Assembly (NCBI RefSeq): GCF_015679985.1
Contig: NZ_CP049239.1
Location: 186,001-250,000 of the forward strand
Reading direction: 5' to 3'
Length of the DNA: 64,000 bases
Origin: Campylobacter concisus
Lineage (GTDB): Bacteria > Campylobacterota > Campylobacteria > Campylobacterales > Campylobacteraceae
In this document: one piece after another, positions 9,191 to 17,886 of the stretch
Numbering within the stretch: the stretch's first letter is position 1
How the letters are laid out: each line of letters opens with the position of its first letter
Made by a program: the position numbers and the translations under genes
Notes under the pieces: model-generated
Told to the model about the DNA's origin: nothing
Database searches by the model: none
The model's input: the letters and a program-made list of their open reading frames with translations, nothing else

Positions 9191-9621
9191 TCAAAATAAA
9201 TTATAAGAAATAATAAGTAAATCAATAAGCATTATTTTGTTTGCAACAATAGTATTTAATGCTGCCATGCAAACTACTGCCAGAAAAGGAAGTAGACAAA
9301 ATCCAAAGTAAAACATCCAGGTTTTATCTTTTTTATTTTCATAGTAGCCTGGATAAATCAGACAAGGAAATATAATTGCAAGCGAAAAAAAGTCGATATA
9401 AAAAAGAATGATACACCAACGTATGCTACATCTGCTCCACCTAAATCTGGAAAATATTTTACCTTAATCCCAAAATATGCAAAATAATAGATCATACCAA
9501 CCAAACTAATGCCAGATAGTATTAATGGATGAAATTTTAATAAAGTACTTACAAGAATTTCATTTGTAAATTCTGGCTTATCTTTTTCTTTCATTAGCTC
9601 TAAAATTTCTTGATAACTCAA
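9191..9621 (-). pseudogene. Frameshifted multi-helix membrane protein
   Basis: The first 87 codons (9621-9358, TTG start) encode two hydrophobic segments and stop abruptly. Directly past the poly-T tracts (seen on the plus strand as A7 at 9385-9391 and A6 at 9400-9405), another frame continues without a break to a TGA at 9193-9191. It reads through FFSLAIIFPCLIYPGYYENK and a further hydrophobic stretch around FCLLPFLAVV. Adding one base to the 9400-9405 tract joins the two into a protein of about 143 residues with four membrane segments. I therefore read this as one gene broken by a one-base deletion, or by a sequencing error. Confidence 0.65.
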
Positions 9622-9650
9622 ATTTAAATCCTAAAAATTTATAAAACTTG

Positions 9651-10442
9651 CTATTTAAGCACCTTTGCGATTTCGCTCCAGCCCAAATTCTCAGCAAAAT
9701 CAGCTGCCGTTTTGCCACTTTTTGTCCGGGCATTTTTATCAGCACCGTTTTCTAGTAAGAGATTTACAAGATTTAAATTTCCAGCGATCGCCTCGTTGTG
9801 AAGCTGCGTATAGCCAAACTCATCAGCATCCGTGACCATATTTGGGTGCTCTTTTATATATTGCTTTACTTGCTCATATGTATTTTTGCTCATTGGATGC
9901 TCTATCAAATTTTCAGGATGCTCTTTTTGCTCATAAACTACCAAAATATCGTTAAAATCGCCAAAATCAAGTCCCCACTCTTTATCGTGCTCTTTTAGCT
10001 CTTTCTTTTGCATGCGTGAGCGCATCGCCTGCACGCTAAATCCGCCGTATGCGCGTCCATTTATCGAAAAGAGCCAGTCACTCATTTCATCTATCTTTGC
10101 GTTTATTTGGTCGCCTAATTTCACGTTTTGCACGCTATCTGGCTCATTTACGAGCGTGCCATATATCGTTTCGCCGTCAAATTCCACATCATCTATCCAC
10201 ATGTGTTCACCGACTTCTTCGCCATTTACGACATCTAAGAAGCAAATTTTTACCATTGCATAATCAAGTGCTGGTACGATCCTGTGGCGCTCCCAGTAAA
10301 CCTCACGCCAAAAATATCTAAAGCTCTCTCTGGCCTGCTCAAACGCACGCTGCATATAGTCTTCGTCGCTACTTACAAAATAGATTGGCATTTGCTTGCC
10401 AAGATCGATTTGTTTACCGAGAATTTTCTTAAAAAAGCTCAT
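9651..10442 (-). CDS. DUF2314 domain protein with C-terminal ankyrin repeats
   Basis: The 263-residue protein has two parts. Residues about 25-150 match the DUF2314 pattern, with AFEQARESFRYFWREV, the ERHRIVPALDYAMVK strand and the YGTLVNEPDSV turn. Residues about 200-263 form roughly two ankyrin repeats, seen in GYTQLHNEAIAGNLNLVNLL, LENGADKNARTKSGKTAADF and the closing helix. Proteins of this make-up are often found as accessory or immunity-type genes next to effector loci. The neighbours downstream are small membrane proteins. The cellular role is not established. Confidence 0.8.
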   Translation of the reverse strand: MSFFKKILGKQIDLGKQMPIYFVSSDEDYMQRAFEQARESFRYFWREVYWERHRIVPALDYAMVKICFLDVVNGEEVGEHMWIDDVEFDGETIYGTLVNEPDSVQNVKLGDQINAKIDEMSDWLFSINGRAYGGFSVQAMRSRMQKKELKEHDKEWGLDFGDFNDILVVYEQKEHPENLIEHPMSKNTYEQVKQYIKEHPNMVTDADEFGYTQLHNEAIAGNLNLVNLLLENGADKNARTKSGKTAADFAENLGWSEIAKVLK

Positions 10443-10700
10443 TTTTTGTCCTTATTTTTCATTTTAGATAGATCAAATTTGAATGCAAAATGATAAGATA
10501 AATTTCACTCATAAATCCGACAAATTTTAAATCCAAAAATTACGTAATGATTTCAAAATTTAGCCTACCAACTTCAAATTTAAACAAAAATGTCGTGAGA
10601 TGGATTTAAATGTTACGACTAAAAATTAAGCGTGCGCTAGGCATACAGCCTGCGGAGTGAAAATTTTTCTAGCTCATTTAAAGGCACTCACGAGAGGCCG

Positions 10701-11198
10701 TTACTTTAGGTTTTTAAAGCTTATCGGAAGTTCTAAATTTAACCCCCTCACTAGCTTTATACACTCCTGTAAGTCATCTATACTTTTGCTTGTCACTCTG
10801 ATCTCTTCGCCCCTTATCTGCGCGCTCACTTTGATCTTTGAGTCTTTGATCGCTTTGGTTATCTTTTTTGAGTTTTCGCCATCAAGTGTGTCATTTAGCT
10901 TTAGTGTCGCCTTTAAATTTCCACCACTCGCTGGCTCTCTTTTTGTCTCTGTGATCGCTACTGGTGAGATGTTTCGCTTGATGAGCTTTGAGATCACGAT
11001 GTCTTTTAATGCATCGATCTTGTTGTCGCTTGAGCTAAGAAGCGTGATAAATTTCTCCTTTTCATTTAGCTCGACCTCGGCCGCAAGTCCTTTAAAGTCA
11101 TACCTCGCAGCAATCTCTTTTTTCGCCGTCTCAAGAGCGTTTTTAACCTCCATCATATCGACCTCAGCACTTATATCAAAGCTATGTTCGGTTGCCAT
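10701..11198 (-). CDS. yajQ: YajQ family nucleotide (cyclic di-GMP) binding protein
   Basis: The family is recognised from the N-terminal [20 protein letters not shown], the [10 protein letters not shown] segment and the C-terminal [19 protein letters not shown]. The start is the ATG at 11198-11196, preceded by AAAGGAT; a longer in-frame reading would extend into the upstream gene. The resulting 165 residues match the family. YajQ proteins bind nucleotides, and some members act as cyclic di-GMP effectors; whether this one does cannot be told here. The order yajQ, unknown gene, dehydrogenase, ATP-grasp protein and UPF0323 lipoprotein resembles that in other campylobacters. Confidence 0.93.
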   Translation of the reverse strand: MATEHSFDISAEVDMMEVKNALETAKKEIAARYDFKGLAAEVELNEKEKFITLLSSSDNKIDALKDIVISKLIKRNISPVAITETKREPASGGNLKATLKLNDTLDGENSKKITKAIKDSKIKVSAQIRGEEIRVTSKSIDDLQECIKLVRGLNLELPISFKNLK

Positions 11199-11214
11199 TT
11201 TTATCCTTTCAAAT

Positions 11215-11973
11215 TTATTTAAATAGCCCTTTGATCTTCTCAAAAATCGACTTTTTGCCAGTCTCTTCTTGCTCTACTGCCTCTCCAATCTGTTGCACAG
11301 CGGTCTGTGCGTAGATGATAGCCCCATTTGGATCGCAGTTAAAGAGATTTGAATATGAGCTTGATTTGTTTAGATCAAGTGGATTTGGCTCCACGACCTC
11401 AGTGGCCTCGAGCAGGCCTATTTCTAGCTCGTATGCGTAGTTTAGAGCATCTAAAAAGACAGGTAAATTTTGAGCGTAAAAGCCATCAATCGCATCTTTT
11501 ATCTCACCACCTGCTTCATAGTCAGCCTTTAGTTTAGCTACGTTTTTAGCGTTTACATAAGCGCCACAACAGTAGTTTTCGGTGATCTCATTATAAATTT
11601 CGCCACTAAATTTATCCAAAAAATCGCTTGGTAAAATTTCTCGCCAGTTGCTGACGTAGTTTTTAAATTTCTCATTTTGCCGCGCCAAAGAGCTTAGCGA
11701 TGTGCCACGAGTGTAGAAATACTTTCTAAAAAATCCTTGCGTGACAGCGATACAAAAGCCGTGAGTTTTGTTAAAAATTTCATCGTCTTTATATTGCAGT
11801 GCAGCGTTTAGTGTATCTTTGTACTTTTGGGCGTAAAATTCCTCTACGCCAGCCTTGCTAGCAAGTGCTAAAACCTTGTCAAATTTACCAGCCCTTGTAA
11901 GCTCAAGTGCTTCAAAATACCACTTTGAAATTTCATTTTCGCTAATGGCGTGATAGCTTATATCATAGCCCAT
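11215..11973 (-). CDS. Conserved hypothetical protein
   Basis: A 252-residue soluble protein starting [20 protein letters not shown]. The N-terminus is similar to conserved Campylobacter hypothetical proteins, but I cannot name a domain. There are no membrane segments. The C-terminus ends in a basic amphipathic stretch ([11 protein letters not shown]). Its ATG overlaps the stop of the D-2-hydroxyacid dehydrogenase (TAATG), which indicates coupled translation within the operon. Function unknown. Confidence 0.7.
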   Translation of the reverse strand: MGYDISYHAISENEISKWYFEALELTRAGKFDKVLALASKAGVEEFYAQKYKDTLNAALQYKDDEIFNKTHGFCIAVTQGFFRKYFYTRGTSLSSLARQNEKFKNYVSNWREILPSDFLDKFSGEIYNEITENYCCGAYVNAKNVAKLKADYEAGGEIKDAIDGFYAQNLPVFLDALNYAYELEIGLLEATEVVEPNPLDLNKSSSYSNLFNCDPNGAIIYAQTAVQQIGEAVEQEETGKKSIFEKIKGLFK

Positions 11974-12908
11974 TATCTGCTCTCATTGATGAAATTTTCG
12001 ATGTTTGTGACGATCTTTGCGATGAGCGTCTTTCTAGCCTCCAAGCTGCCCCATGCCACGTGCGGCGTGATGAGTAGATTTGACTTCTTTTTTACATTTA
12101 AAAATGGGCTATTTTTGCTCATTGGCTCGCTCTCCAAAACGTCCGTAGCAAAGTGCAAATTTCTCTCATCTATCGCCCTTGCCATCGCAGCTTCATACAC
12201 TATGCCGCCACGTCCTAAATTTAGCACTATCACCTCATCTTTTAGCAAATTTATCTCGTTTGCACCCAGTAAATTTCTAGTCTTTTCATTTAGCGGTGCG
12301 TGGATACTGATGATGTCGCTGCTTCTTAGTAGCTCCTCTAAGTTTTTTTGCGCAAATTCGCTATTTTTATTTGCTCCGCTTGTCGAGTAATAGCTCACAT
12401 TTGCGCCAAATGCACGCGCCACTGCCGCCACGCCACGACCTATCTCGCCAAGTCCGATGATGCCAAATTCTTTGCCAGCGATCTCGCTGATATCCGCGCC
12501 AAGATAGGTGAAAATTTCGCTTTTCACCCACTTGCCACTTTTTACGTATTCATCATAAAATTTGATGCGATTTGTTAGCTCAAAAAGCATGGCAAACGTG
12601 TGTTGCACGACGCTTGCGGTTGAGTAGCCAGCGACATTTTTAACTGCTATGTTTTTGGCTTTTGCATGTTCTAGATCGACATTATTCATCCCAGTTGCGC
12701 TTATGCAGATAAGCTTTAAATTTGTCGCCTCCATCACAGCTTTGTCGATGATGACCTTATTTGTGATGACCACATCAACGCCCTTTAGACGAGGCACGAC
12801 CTCTTCGCTTTTAGTTTTTTGATAGCTGGTAAACTCGCCAAATTTCTTAAAAACACTAAGATCAACGTTCTCGCCCAGCGTGGCTGCGTCTAAACAAACG
12901 ATCTTCAT
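11973..12908 (-). CDS. D-2-hydroxyacid dehydrogenase (NAD-dependent)
   Basis: A 311-residue enzyme of the D-isomer-specific 2-hydroxyacid dehydrogenase family, which includes hydroxypyruvate reductase and D-lactate dehydrogenase. The NAD-binding Rossmann motif is GIIGLGEIGRGVA (about residues 148-160). The substrate-orienting arginine is in VLNLGRGGIV, the glutamate is in LESEPM, and the catalytic histidine is in ITPHVAWGS. It is two bases from the ATP-grasp gene and overlaps the next gene. The specific substrate cannot be inferred. Confidence 0.9.
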   Translation of the reverse strand: MKIVCLDAATLGENVDLSVFKKFGEFTSYQKTKSEEVVPRLKGVDVVITNKVIIDKAVMEATNLKLICISATGMNNVDLEHAKAKNIAVKNVAGYSTASVVQHTFAMLFELTNRIKFYDEYVKSGKWVKSEIFTYLGADISEIAGKEFGIIGLGEIGRGVAAVARAFGANVSYYSTSGANKNSEFAQKNLEELLRSSDIISIHAPLNEKTRNLLGANEINLLKDEVIVLNLGRGGIVYEAAMARAIDERNLHFATDVLESEPMSKNSPFLNVKKKSNLLITPHVAWGSLEARKTLIAKIVTNIENFINESR

Positions 12909-12910
12909 CT

Positions 12911-14092
12911 CTAGTCCTTAATGAAATGTCCTACAAATTTAGAGTAGTTATCTAAAATTTTACCACCCTTTCTATATCCAAGCGCACACGCTTCATAAGC
13001 GTAAAATACGCCTGCTTGGTAGTTATCGCCTCTTTCATCTTGATTAAACTCGTAAAATTCTTGATAGATAGCTTTATTTGAGTCGTATTCGCCCTCGTTA
13101 CTTGCTATTTGTGCGCCGTTTTCATCGTGTATCGAGACGTTTGCGCCCTCTCTACCAAATACCGGCTTTTTCACATATTTTTTGCCTTTTAGTGGCTCAT
13201 TTGAGGTCTCAAGCAAGAGTGGATGATTTGGATAAAGATCCCAAAGAATTTTTAAAATTCCTTTGCTTTGGAAAAGTAGCGTGTAGGCAGGATTTATGAT
13301 GATGGCTTTTTGGTTTTTGATGATATTTGAGAGTATAAGTGCTAGCTCGCCCTCGTCGATCGCTATGCTCTCCCAAGGCACAAGCTTAAACCAGTATTCG
13401 AAATTTTCATCGCCTTTAAAAATGCCCTCGTTATCGTTAAAAACAACCTCATCAACGTAGGCAAAGTCGGTTTTAAAGCCGGCCTCTTTTGCGATGTATT
13501 GCAGTAATTTCACGGTTTGCTCATCCTCGATACTGCCAGCGATAGAGCTAAAAAGTATCCCCCAACCCTCGTAAACATCCTCGAAATTTACATTATCGTC
13601 ACCAAGTGTGATTAGACGCTTGAAATTTTGTTTTAAAGCTTCGTAAAGGTTATTAAATTGTTCAGCTTCATCCATATGATTTAGCTTTAGCATCGCCCAC
13701 TGGATGATCGCGGTCTCAAAGACTGCCGTTGGCGTGTCGGAGTTAAATTCGATCAGTTTTATCGGCTTACCATCAAGTCCGCCTGCAAGATCAAATCTAC
13801 CATAAAGGTGCCAGTGAACGTCATTTTCCCAGCTTTTTTTGATGCTATCAACGAGATTAAACGGTATGCCTATCTCGTGAAAAAGGTTGTTGTCAATGAC
13901 GTACTGAGCGGCATTTACATACATATCGTATAGCTCATTTGCTGCTTCATAATAAGCATCTGCCTCGCTTGCTTTTACCTGTACGATCTCATCTGCGATA
14001 TATGAGCTGTTATCGTTATCTGTATGCCATGCAAAGCCGATTTTCTCCATAAATTCGTTATTTAATGGCGTGATTTTTTTTAAATTTATCAT
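12911..14092 (-). CDS. Glutathionylspermidine synthase family (YgiC/YjfC-like) ATP-grasp protein
   Basis: The 393-residue protein matches the synthetase half of glutathionylspermidine synthase. Signs are KLIEFNSDTPTAVFE near residue 112, the VYEGWGILFSSIAGSIEDE acidic segment, and the ATP-grasp C-terminal KKPVFGREGANVSI. The amidase domain of the bifunctional E. coli enzyme is absent, so it belongs to the stand-alone YgiC/YjfC group. Those proteins probably act as ligases on an unidentified substrate rather than making glutathionylspermidine. The neighbouring UPF0323 lipoprotein parallels the ygiB-ygiC pairing in enterobacteria. Confidence 0.9.
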   Translation of the reverse strand: MINLKKITPLNNEFMEKIGFAWHTDNDNSSYIADEIVQVKASEADAYYEAANELYDMYVNAAQYVIDNNLFHEIGIPFNLVDSIKKSWENDVHWHLYGRFDLAGGLDGKPIKLIEFNSDTPTAVFETAIIQWAMLKLNHMDEAEQFNNLYEALKQNFKRLITLGDDNVNFEDVYEGWGILFSSIAGSIEDEQTVKLLQYIAKEAGFKTDFAYVDEVVFNDNEGIFKGDENFEYWFKLVPWESIAIDEGELALILSNIIKNQKAIIINPAYTLLFQSKGILKILWDLYPNHPLLLETSNEPLKGKKYVKKPVFGREGANVSIHDENGAQIASNEGEYDSNKAIYQEFYEFNQDERGDNYQAGVFYAYEACALGYRKGGKILDNYSKFVGHFIKD

Positions 14093-14095
14093 TTT

Positions 14096-14713
14096 TCAGC
14101 CTCCAAAGCTTGATGAGCTAGAGCTTGATTTTGATCCACCACCGAAAAATCCACTCTTGCCACCACTACTTCTTGCGGCAGAATTTGCCGCTTTTTGCTT
14201 ATTAAAGCTATCAACGCTTCTTGTGTATGCGCTTGGATTTTTGTAAGAATTTTGACGAGTAGCTTGGAAATTTTGATTTCCAAAAAGCTTGCTACCTATC
14301 CAGCTACCAAGTATCGCTCCAGCAGCAGAGGCAAGTATCGTCTCACCAAGGCTTAGACCGCCGCTACTTAGCTGTGCGTCGCTCGTTTTTGTTAAATTTG
14401 AAGTGCCATTGTCAATATTTGCATTTGCTTGAGCTAGGAGCTTATCGATCTCGTCTTTGCTTAGCACACGCTCAGTACCGTTTATGTCTTTTAGTACAAC
14501 TCTAGTTTCAGTACTTGGATACTCTTCTAAAATTTTATAAACTCCAGGCGCGCTCTCTTCGATGATGACAAAGGCACCATTTTTTTGTGCAACCTCATTT
14601 AGTGCGTTTTCATCACCGCCATTGTCACTGCCGCAACCAGCAAGACCTGCCATAACGATCGCACCAAATCCGCCCACCGCAGCATAAGTAGCTATTTTTT
14701 TAATGTGTTTCAT
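14096..14713 (-). CDS. UPF0323 family lipoprotein (YgiB-like)
   Basis: A 205-residue lipoprotein. The signal sequence ends in a lipobox, IVMAGLAGC, so the mature protein starts at Cys27. The middle carries a hydrophobic glycine/alanine patch (LASAAGAILGSWIGSKLFG). The C-terminus is a low-complexity Ser/Gly tail ending GGGSKSSSSSSSFGG. It matches the Campylobacter UPF0323 lipoprotein and lies three bases upstream of the glutathionylspermidine synthase-like gene. It is likely membrane-tethered in the periplasm. Its function is unknown, but the pairing with the ATP-grasp protein is conserved. Confidence 0.9.
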   Translation of the reverse strand: MKHIKKIATYAAVGGFGAIVMAGLAGCGSDNGGDENALNEVAQKNGAFVIIEESAPGVYKILEEYPSTETRVVLKDINGTERVLSKDEIDKLLAQANANIDNGTSNLTKTSDAQLSSGGLSLGETILASAAGAILGSWIGSKLFGNQNFQATRQNSYKNPSAYTRSVDSFNKQKAANSAARSSGGKSGFFGGGSKSSSSSSSFGG

Positions 14714-15342
14714 ATCTCTCCTATCAACTCTTTTAAATTTTTATGTTTTCTAACAAGTATCACGCCTCTTTTAAATTTTATAAATTTGGAGTGGTGTATG
14801 TTTTTTATTATCTTTTCACTGACCTTTTTTGTAGCTTTTGGCTTTAAATTTAGCTCCTTTAAGTACTCGCTTAAATTTATCCATTTTGACTCATTTTCTA
14901 TTTCGGCCTCTATCGCTTCATTATTTGGTATATCGTCGTTTTTTTGTGCTAAAAGTGGCCTTTGCATAGCATTTAGAAACTGCATGAGCTTTTCATCTCT
15001 ATCTTTATAAATTTGCAAAATTTCATTTTTTCGCTCGATTAGCATCTGCTCCTTTTCTTTAAAAAGCCTGTCTTTATCAGCTTGTAAGTTTAAATTTAAG
15101 CTCTTTAGCTCGCTTAACTCATTTAGCAAATAATTTACAAACTCATCATTTTGGGATTTAGTTTTTGTACTTTTTGGAGCAGATTTTGTGGCTTTTTCGC
15201 TACTTGGTTTCTCATCAAGGATGACAAATTTTGTGCCATTTTCAATGACTGTATTTATCGAACCACGGCGGATTCTATTATAGACTGCTTCTTTTGTTAT
15301 GCCTAAAATTTCTGCAGCTTCGTTTATAGCTAGCTTTTGCAT
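14710..15342 (-). CDS. Helix-turn-helix DNA-binding protein with coiled coil
   Basis: A 210-residue protein. Residues 1-35 form an excisionase/MerR-like helix-turn-helix (LAINEAAEILGITKEAVYNR) followed by a turn. A low-complexity Ser/Lys linker leads to a coiled coil (about residues 70-125) rich in Glu, Lys and Leu, then a basic C-terminal domain. The stop overlaps the ATG of the lipoprotein gene (ATGA). Homologues are common in Campylobacter, but I do not know the regulated genes. It may regulate its own operon; that is conjecture. Confidence 0.7.
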   Translation of the reverse strand: MQKLAINEAAEILGITKEAVYNRIRRGSINTVIENGTKFVILDEKPSSEKATKSAPKSTKTKSQNDEFVNYLLNELSELKSLNLNLQADKDRLFKEKEQMLIERKNEILQIYKDRDEKLMQFLNAMQRPLLAQKNDDIPNNEAIEAEIENESKWINLSEYLKELNLKPKATKKVSEKIIKNIHHSKFIKFKRGVILVRKHKNLKELIGEI

Positions 15343-15413
15343 CGAATTTCCGTTTAAAATAAAATAAAAAAATTGCTTTGATTATAAAAAAATAAGGCTA
15401 AAAGAAGAGTTAA

Positions 15414-15438
15414 ACAAAGAGAGCAAAGCCCTCTTTGT
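15414..15438 (-). terminator. Probable rpsU terminator
   Basis: Eight-base stem ACAAAGAG / CTCTTTGT separated by nine bases that can add a short GC pairing. On the minus strand it lies just after the rpsU stop and is followed by a T-rich stretch (TTTAACTCTTCTTTT). Confidence 0.5.
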
Positions 15439-15445
15439 CTTGGTT

Positions 15446-15658
15446 TTAGAGTCTTGACTCGTAGCGTCTAAGCATATAAAGACGTTTAAGCATTTTCTTG
15501 CGAGCTGCAATTTTTTGTTTTTTGCGGATCTCAGTTTTAGGCTCAAAGAAGCGTCTAGCTCTTGCTTCAGTTACTACTAAGTTACGGTCAGTTTGTTTTT
15601 TAAACTTTCTGTAACCCTCGTCAAATGACTCGTTAGGATGTACCTTAATACCAGGCAA
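15446..15658 (-). CDS. rpsU: 30S ribosomal protein S21
   Basis: S21 is a small basic protein of the 30S subunit near the anti-Shine-Dalgarno region. The sequence [20 protein letters not shown] and the arginine/lysine-rich end are typical. I place the start at the TTG at 15658-15656, giving 70 residues as in other campylobacters. A GTG twelve bases upstream would add four residues, but it lies inside the GGTGAGG ribosome-binding site. It is single-gene, divergent from ccoG, and has its own promoter and terminator. Confidence 0.92.
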   Translation of the reverse strand: MPGIKVHPNESFDEGYRKFKKQTDRNLVVTEARARRFFEPKTEIRKKQKIAARKKMLKRLYMLRRYESRL

Positions 15659-15693
15659 CGTCCTCACCACCTTTCAGATTAAAATAAGCCGTG

Positions 15694-15699
15694 AGTATA
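15694..15699 (-). promoter_or_regulatory. Candidate -10 element for rpsU
   Basis: Minus-strand TATACT about 36 bases upstream of the rpsU start, in the rpsU/ccoG divergent spacer. No -35 is obvious, as is usual for Campylobacter promoters. Confidence 0.4.
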
Positions 15700-15765
15700 G
15701 TTTAATTTTCATAAATTTAAGCTTTTAACTATTTTTTTTTAAAACTCTTTTAATGCCATAAGCTT

Positions 15766-15771
15766 TATAAT
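15766..15771 (+). promoter_or_regulatory. Candidate -10 element for ccoG
   Basis: A perfect TATAAT 26 bases upstream of the ccoG ATG, preceded by an AT-rich stretch with long T-runs (15731-15740) typical of Campylobacter sigma-70 promoters. Confidence 0.55.
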
Positions 15772-15796
15772 CATAAAATTTCAAAAAAGGCTTATT

Positions 15797-17122
15797 ATGT
15801 CAAAGGATTTTCATCTTAGCTACACCAAGAGGCGTTACATTTTTTTCGCCTGTATCACGCTATTTGTCTTTGTTTTGCCATTTATCAGGGTAAATGACGC
15901 GCAGCTATTTTTACTAAGTTTTGATAAAAGTAGAGTTGATCTCTTTTTTACAAAATTTGATATGCAAGAGCTTTATTTATTGCCATTTTTATTTATCATT
16001 TTGTTCTTAAGCATATTTTTTCTAACGACACTTGCAGGGCGCGTTTGGTGCGGTTGGAGCTGTCCGCAGACTATTTTTAGAACGATATTTCGTGACCTTT
16101 TGCAAACTAAAATTTTAAAGATCAGAAAAAATATCCAAAATAAACAAAATGAGCCAAAAGGACAAATTTTAAAGCGTGCTTTAGCAGTTGGAATTTGGTG
16201 TATTTTAGCTCTTGTTATTTCGGCAAATTTTTTATGGTATTTTGTACCACCGCTTGATTTTTTTGCTTATTTAAAAGAGCCAAGCGAACATGGAGTTTTG
16301 CTTGCATTTTGGCTTGTTATAGCTATTTGGTTAGTTTATGATGTCATCATTTTAAAAGAAAATTTTTGCATTTATGTCTGTCCTTACGCTAGGGTGCAAT
16401 CAGTGATGTTTGATAACGATACGATCCAAGTTATTTACAACCAAAAAAGAGGCGGCGTAATCTATAATGAAAAAGAGAAATTTAAAAAGCCAAAAGAAGA
16501 AGGCGCGCTTTGTACCGGCTGTGAGGCCTGCGTGAGAATTTGTCCGACGCATATAGATATAAGAAAAGGCATGCAGCTTGAATGCATAAATTGCCTTGAG
16601 TGCCATGACGCTTGTAGCAAGGTAATGGGGCATTTTAATGAAAGATCACTCATTGAGTGGAGAAGTATAAATTCTATAAAAGAGCAAAAAAAGGTCAAAA
16701 TTTTAAGATTTAGGACGGTGGCATATCTTGTTATCCTATCTTGCGTGCTAGCAGCTGGTTTTTTTATGAGTGGCAAGAAAGAAAATATGCTGCTAAATAT
16801 CAATAGAACTAGTGAGCTTTACAGGGTTTTAGAACAAAATGAAGTTGAAAATTCTTATGTATTTTTGGTGCAAAATACACAAAATAAAGAGCATGCATTT
16901 TATTTTGAAATAGATGATAAAAACATAGAAATTTCACGTCCAAGCAAGCCATTTAACTTAAAAGCAGGTGCAAAGCAGCGTATCATCGTCACACTAAAAT
17001 CAAAAAATAAAAACACAAGTGACAAGGACCTTTTAAAACATATAAGCATAAGAGCTTTTGCTATCGATGAGCCAACTATTAGTGTGCAAAGACAGGGCAC
17101 TTTTATTTATCCTAAAAGATGA
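15797..17122 (+). CDS. ccoG: Cytochrome c oxidase accessory protein CcoG (RdxA/FixG family)
   Basis: A 441-residue membrane protein of the CcoG/RdxA/FixG family, which supports copper handling and assembly of cbb3-type cytochrome oxidase. Hydrophobic helices lie near residues 13-35, 60-80, 130-150, 165-185 and 305-325. The WCGWSCPQT motif (about residue 84) and two ferredoxin-type [4Fe-4S] motifs, CTGCEACVRICP and CINCLECHDACSK (about residues 239-272), are present. The C-terminal domain is immunoglobulin-like, as in the family. It is an intact gene with its own promoter. Confidence 0.93.
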   Translation: MSKDFHLSYTKRRYIFFACITLFVFVLPFIRVNDAQLFLLSFDKSRVDLFFTKFDMQELYLLPFLFIILFLSIFFLTTLAGRVWCGWSCPQTIFRTIFRDLLQTKILKIRKNIQNKQNEPKGQILKRALAVGIWCILALVISANFLWYFVPPLDFFAYLKEPSEHGVLLAFWLVIAIWLVYDVIILKENFCIYVCPYARVQSVMFDNDTIQVIYNQKRGGVIYNEKEKFKKPKEEGALCTGCEACVRICPTHIDIRKGMQLECINCLECHDACSKVMGHFNERSLIEWRSINSIKEQKKVKILRFRTVAYLVILSCVLAAGFFMSGKKENMLLNINRTSELYRVLEQNEVENSYVFLVQNTQNKEHAFYFEIDDKNIEISRPSKPFNLKAGAKQRIIVTLKSKNKNTSDKDLLKHISIRAFAIDEPTISVQRQGTFIYPKR

Positions 17123-17156
17123 TAAAATGGCAAAAATTGATCAGGAAGCGAAATAA

Positions 17157-17779
17157 ATGGCAATATCAGAAAAGGGTAAAAAAAGATACGAACTCATCGT
17201 AAAAACAGCACTTAAATTATTTTTGAAAAATGGCTATGAAAAAACTAGTTTAAGCGATATCGTGGCGATAAGTGGCGGATCACTTTCTAGCATTTACACA
17301 TTTTTGAAAACAAAGAGGGGCTTTTTAAGGCAATCATTGAGCAAGAGATAGATATTCTTATAAAAGAGATCGATGAGAAGATAGATCTTAAAATTTCTCA
17401 CAGTTTGGAAGAGTTTTTAATCAAATTTGCAACCATTATATTTTCCATCATCTGCACTAAGAAAAATATCTCACTTGGTAAAATAATGATGAGTGAGGGC
17501 TCTAAAAATGGTGGAAAACTTGGTAGAGTATTTTTGGATCAAATTTTAAATAAGATCGATCTTGTGCTTATAAATTTTTTCGAAAAAGATGAGATAAAAG
17601 CAAAACTTAACCCAAAATTTACAGCCAAATTTGCTGCAAAAAGTTTTATACAAAGTGTGATCGGGGTTTACTACTACGACTCGCTTATGTTAAATGAAGA
17701 GCCGCAACTTAGCAAAAAAGAGCGCGAAGAGCACATTGCTTTGTGTGTTGAGTTATTTTTAAATGGAATTCAAAAATAA
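17157..17779 (+). pseudogene. cmeR: Frameshifted TetR-family repressor (CmeR-like)
   Basis: Codons from the ATG at 17157 encode a TetR helix-turn-helix (YEKTSLSDIVAISGGSLSSI) and then run into an out-of-frame stop at 17351. From 17301 the next frame encodes the expected continuation, FENKEGLFKAIIEQEIDIL, and then the ligand-binding domain down to 17779. One extra T in the T5 tract at 17301-17305 restores TFFENKEGLFKA and a protein of about 207 residues, the usual TetR length. It sits directly upstream of cmeABC, where C. jejuni has the repressor cmeR. As sequenced it would not make a functional repressor. Confidence 0.85.
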
Positions 17780-17781
17780 AA

Positions 17782-17810
17782 TTGACTTTTAATTTATTTT
17801 TGGTTATAGT
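17782..17810 (+). promoter_or_regulatory. Candidate cmeABC promoter
   Basis: TTGACT at 17782-17787 and TATAGT at 17805-17810 are separated by exactly 17 bases, a textbook sigma-70 arrangement. Transcription would start near 17817, about 70 bases before cmeA. Confidence 0.55.
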
Positions 17811-17827
17811 CGATGACTTTTAAAATT

Positions 17828-17843
17828 TGTAATTATTGTTACA
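17828..17843 (+). promoter_or_regulatory. Candidate CmeR operator
   Basis: A 16-base inverted repeat, TGTAA-N6-TTACA, with flanks extending it to TTTGTAA-N6-TTACAAA (17826-17845). It has the length and arm sequence I recall for the CmeR site in the C. jejuni cmeABC promoter. It lies about ten bases downstream of the predicted start of transcription, so a bound repressor would block elongation or polymerase binding. Confidence 0.7.
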
Positions 17844-17886
17844 AAAATAAACTTGGAATTAAAATTTAAAATTAAGAGAGCTTTTT

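Noticed and set aside
10443..10700. A gene or RNA in the spacer between yajQ and the ankyrin gene
   Set aside because: The 258 bases are AT-rich with many stops in all frames and no strong hairpin; nothing supportable was seen.
17405..17779. A separate small gene downstream of the helix-turn-helix piece
   Set aside because: Its sequence is the expected TetR ligand-binding domain, and coding character continues upstream to the T5 tract, so it is the second half of the broken repressor.
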